NCBI GenBank assembly: GCA_003142495.1
Contig: PLMM01000254.1
Coordinates: 295 to 6,986, forward strand
Reading direction: 5' to 3'
DNA from: Gemmatimonadota bacterium
GTDB lineage: Bacteria; Gemmatimonadota; Gemmatimonadetes; Gemmatimonadales; Gemmatimonadaceae
Length of the DNA stretch: 6,692 bases
Shown in pieces: positions 5,722-6,692 of the stretch (position 1 is its first letter; each line of letters opens with the position of its first letter). The notes beneath the pieces are model-generated. The model did not search any database. It was not told the origin of the DNA and saw only the letters and a list, made by a program, of their open reading frames with translations. The position numbers and the translations under genes are program-made.

Positions 5722-6692
5722 ATGCCATCGAATCGCACGCAGCAGGCGGTAGCACGGCTGGCCGACCTCACCCCACGACAGATCGTCGGTGAGCTCGACC
5801 GCTACATCGTAGGGCAGGGGAACGCGAAGAAGGCCGTTGCGATCGCGCTCCGCAACAGGTGGCGCCGCCAGCAGGCGCCCGACGACATCCGCGACGAGAT
5901 CTCGCCGAACAACATCATCCTCATCGGCCCCACGGGCGTCGGCAAGACGGAGATCGCGCGCCGACTCGCCAAGCTCGCGGCCGCGCCGTTCATCAAGGTC
6001 GAGGCATCGAAGTTCACCGAGGTCGGCTACGTTGGCCGCGACGTCGAGTCGATGGTGCGCGACCTCGTCGAGAGCGCGATCGACATGGTGCGCAATGAGC
6101 GCGAGGCCGACGTCGAGGATCTCGCGTACGAGAAGGTGGACGAGCGGCTGCTCGATCTGCTGCTGCCGAAGCCAACGGCCGAGGCGGCTGCCGCGGATGC
6201 AGCGGCAGCGCGCCCCGAAGGCTCCGCGCCCACCGGCCCCGCGCTCTTCGTCGTCTCCGCCACCGGTGAGACGTCGCGCGAGCCCGCGGATGAAGTCGGG
6301 GCCGAGCGCTATCGGCGCACGCGCGAGAAGCTCAAGCAGCTCATGATCGATGGGAAGCTCGAGGACCGCGAGGTCGAGGTCGAGGTCACGGGCAGCAAGG
6401 GGCCGATGTTCGACATGATGGTGCCGCAGGGTGCGCCGGAAGGGATGGAGAACTTCACGGACATGCTGCAGGAGATGATGCCGAAGCGCCGCAAGAAGCG
6501 GACGGTGAAGGTGAGTGAGGCGCGGCGCATCATCCTCGAGCAGGAGCTGGAGAAGCTCATCGATCTCGACGACGTCACCGCCGATGCGGTGGAGCGTGTG
6601 GAGAAGATGGGGATCATCTTCCTCGACGAGATCGACAAGATCGTGGGCAAGGAGGGGGCGCGCGGCGGGCCCGACGTCTCGCGCGAGGGCGT
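5722..6692 (+). CDS. hslU: ATP-dependent unfoldase HslU (ClpY), 3' end beyond the window
   Basis: HslU is the AAA+ ATPase that unfolds proteins and feeds them to HslV. The ATG at 5722 gives 323 complete codons with no stop before the window ends. LTPRQIVGELDRYIVGQGNAKKAVA (16-40) is the typical N-terminus. Walker A is GPTGVGKT (69-76) and the pore loop is GYVGRD (102-107). The intermediate (I) domain spans roughly 115-285, and Walker B is IIFLDEID (298-305). The visible part ends in GGPDVSREG, which matches the family. Sensor motifs, the arginine finger and the C-terminal tail that docks into HslV lie outside the window. Lys75 to Asp302 is about 34 residues longer than my recalled E. coli spacing (Lys63 to Asp256). 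The excess falls in an Ala/Pro-rich stretch near 150-190. GAGGTC occurs three times in tandem at 6370-6387 (EVEVEV). No Shine-Dalgarno is seen; it is probably co-transcribed with hslV. Confidence 0.98.
   Translation, partial: MPSNRTQQAVARLADLTPRQIVGELDRYIVGQGNAKKAVAIALRNRWRRQQAPDDIRDEISPNNIILIGPTGVGKTEIARRLAKLAAAPFIKVEASKFTEVGYVGRDVESMVRDLVESAIDMVRNEREADVEDLAYEKVDERLLDLLLPKPTAEAAAADAAAARPEGSAPTGPALFVVSATGETSREPADEVGAERYRRTREKLKQLMIDGKLEDREVEVEVTGSKGPMFDMMVPQGAPEGMENFTDMLQEMMPKRRKKRTVKVSEARRIILEQELEKLIDLDDVTADAVERVEKMGIIFLDEIDKIVGKEGARGGPDVSREG

Overview
The window is a GC-rich, tightly packed, single-strand (+) housekeeping block: topA, trmFO, xerC, a small membrane protein, hslV and the first 323 codons of hslU, which runs off the right edge. 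The order topA-trmFO-xerC-hslV-hslU is an old bacterial arrangement, known from Firmicutes, deltaproteobacterial lineages and Gemmatimonadota. The high GC, the lack of Shine-Dalgarno sequences, the TAnnnT boxes just before start codons and an extra small membrane gene between xerC and hslV fit a Gemmatimonadota-like bacterium best. That placement is inference from order and style; no rRNA or other marker is present.

Layout: 1-22 is a short upstream stretch with a TATACT box. topA (23-2356, GTG start) encodes DNA topoisomerase I with four C-terminal zinc-ribbon units, two of them degenerate. After 16 bases comes trmFO (2373-3719), the folate/FAD-dependent tRNA m5U54 methyltransferase. Its TGA stop overlaps the TTG start of xerC (3716-4639), a tyrosine recombinase with a complete catalytic set. 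After 53 bases, 4693-5067 encodes a 124-residue protein with three predicted membrane segments that I cannot name. A 45-base gap with an extended -10-like box leads to hslV (5113-5658), and after 63 bases hslU begins (5722 onward). There is no gene-free stretch over 300 bases.

Functionally, TopA and XerC maintain DNA topology and chromosome monomers, TrmFO modifies tRNA, and HslV/HslU form an ATP-dependent cytoplasmic protease. The first three genes look co-transcribed. hslVU seems to have its own promoter as well as possible read-through from upstream.

I see no defence system, mobile element, CRISPR array or RNA gene, and no clearly new multi-gene system. The most unexpected signal is a perfect 11-bp inverted repeat with a 3-base loop inside topA (1524-1548). 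It lies over the conserved GIGRPSTYA motif and is written in codons unlike the rest of the gene. Other points of interest are the apparent leaderless starts of topA and hslV, an in-frame A AAA AAG heptamer at the end of the membrane gene, and a roughly 34-residue Ala/Pro-rich expansion in the HslU I domain.
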